Part shown: positions 6,545-6,695 of the stretch, one piece after another | Layout: each line of letters opens with the position of its first letter | How positions within the stretch are numbered: the first letter of the stretch is position 1 | Source: an uncultured Sutterella sp. | Lineage (GTDB): Bacteria > Pseudomonadota > Gammaproteobacteria > Burkholderiales > Burkholderiaceae_F | Direction of reading: 5' to 3' | Length of the DNA stretch: 6,695 nt | NCBI GenBank assembly: GCA_900552195.1 | Contig: URYO01000069.1 | Span: 1 to 6,695, forward strand | Notes under the pieces: generated by a model | Databases searched by the model: none | Told to the model about the DNA's origin: nothing | What the model saw: the letters and a program-made list of their open reading frames with translations, nothing else | Position numbers and translations under genes: made by a program

Positions 6545-6695
6545 GTGCGCTCGGCATGAGCGAACTCTACAGGGTGAAAGTCCCGAAGTGCGGGCGGTGG
6601 CGCCAAGCACATAGCCAGAGGCAAGGTCTGAATCGCGAGGTTCCGACTGAAGGAAGCCCGAGGCAAACCATTGACCTTACGAACAGGAACGGTCT
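6545..6695 (+). mobile_element. Group II intron (IIC-like), 5' part of domain I, continues past the window
   Basis: The element begins with GTGCG, the group II intron 5' consensus, directly after TTTTTAT. Conserved domain I pieces follow in the order seen in the Oceanobacillus iheyensis group IIC ribozyme. They are a first hairpin CGCTC-GGCAT-GAGCG (6548-6562), AGGGTGAAAGTCCCGAA (6571-6587), CTGAAGGAAGC (6647-6657) and GGCAAACC (6662-6669), then an A-rich GAACAGGAAC stretch. The first hairpin keeps the GGCAT loop while its arms differ from the O. iheyensis CCC/GGG pair in a paired way, as expected for a folded RNA. Group IIC introns are self-splicing retroelements that encode a maturase-reverse transcriptase in domain IV and insert after intrinsic terminators. 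The terminator at 6513-6542 fits that habit. The reverse transcriptase, EBS1, and domains V and VI would lie to the right, so whether the intron is complete or active cannot be told here. Confidence 0.88.

Overview
The window looks like a chromosomal segment of a Gram-negative proteobacterium. The evidence is an E. coli-type SbcC architecture, a YigZ-type IMPACT protein, dense gene packing and balanced base composition. A gut betaproteobacterium of the Sutterella/Parasutterella kind is possible, but that is a low-confidence guess from general character, not from a marker gene.

Layout, left half (plus strand): four tightly packed genes run rightward. First comes the 3' end of a transglutaminase-like cysteine protease homologue (1-182). 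Next is an AstE/AspA-type M14 zinc hydrolase with its metal ligands in place (185-1129). It overlaps by 4 bases a paralogue of the same fold that has lost most of those ligands (1126-2061). The last gene is a yigZ/IMPACT-family gene (2082-2714). The first three look like one functional unit that breaks or remodels amide bonds in a small peptide or acyl-amino-acid conjugate. The second AstE-like protein is probably a non-catalytic partner. yigZ appears to be a passenger in the same transcript.

Right half (minus strand): a two-gene unit runs leftward and converges on yigZ with only 4 bases between the stop codons. It starts with a 92-residue membrane protein of unknown family (6466-6188), followed by a 1148-residue SbcC-like coiled-coil protein (6165-2719). 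The large protein keeps the SbcC outline and an intact CPLC zinc hook. However, Walker A, the ABC signature, Walker B and the D-loop are all replaced at aligned positions, and the chain stops just before the H-loop. It reads as a pseudo-ATPase of the SbcC/Rad50 family rather than a working nuclease subunit, and no sbcD lies next to it within the window.

Right edge: upstream of the membrane-protein gene is a bidirectional intrinsic terminator (6513-6542). Two bases after its T-run begins the 5' end of a group II intron (6545 to the window end) that resembles the Oceanobacillus iheyensis group IIC ribozyme. Insertion just past a terminator is the known target preference of group IIC introns.

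There is no long stretch without an assigned feature. The most unusual signals are the degenerate SbcC-like protein, the enzyme/pseudoenzyme AstE pair next to a transglutaminase, and the terminator-associated group IIC intron.
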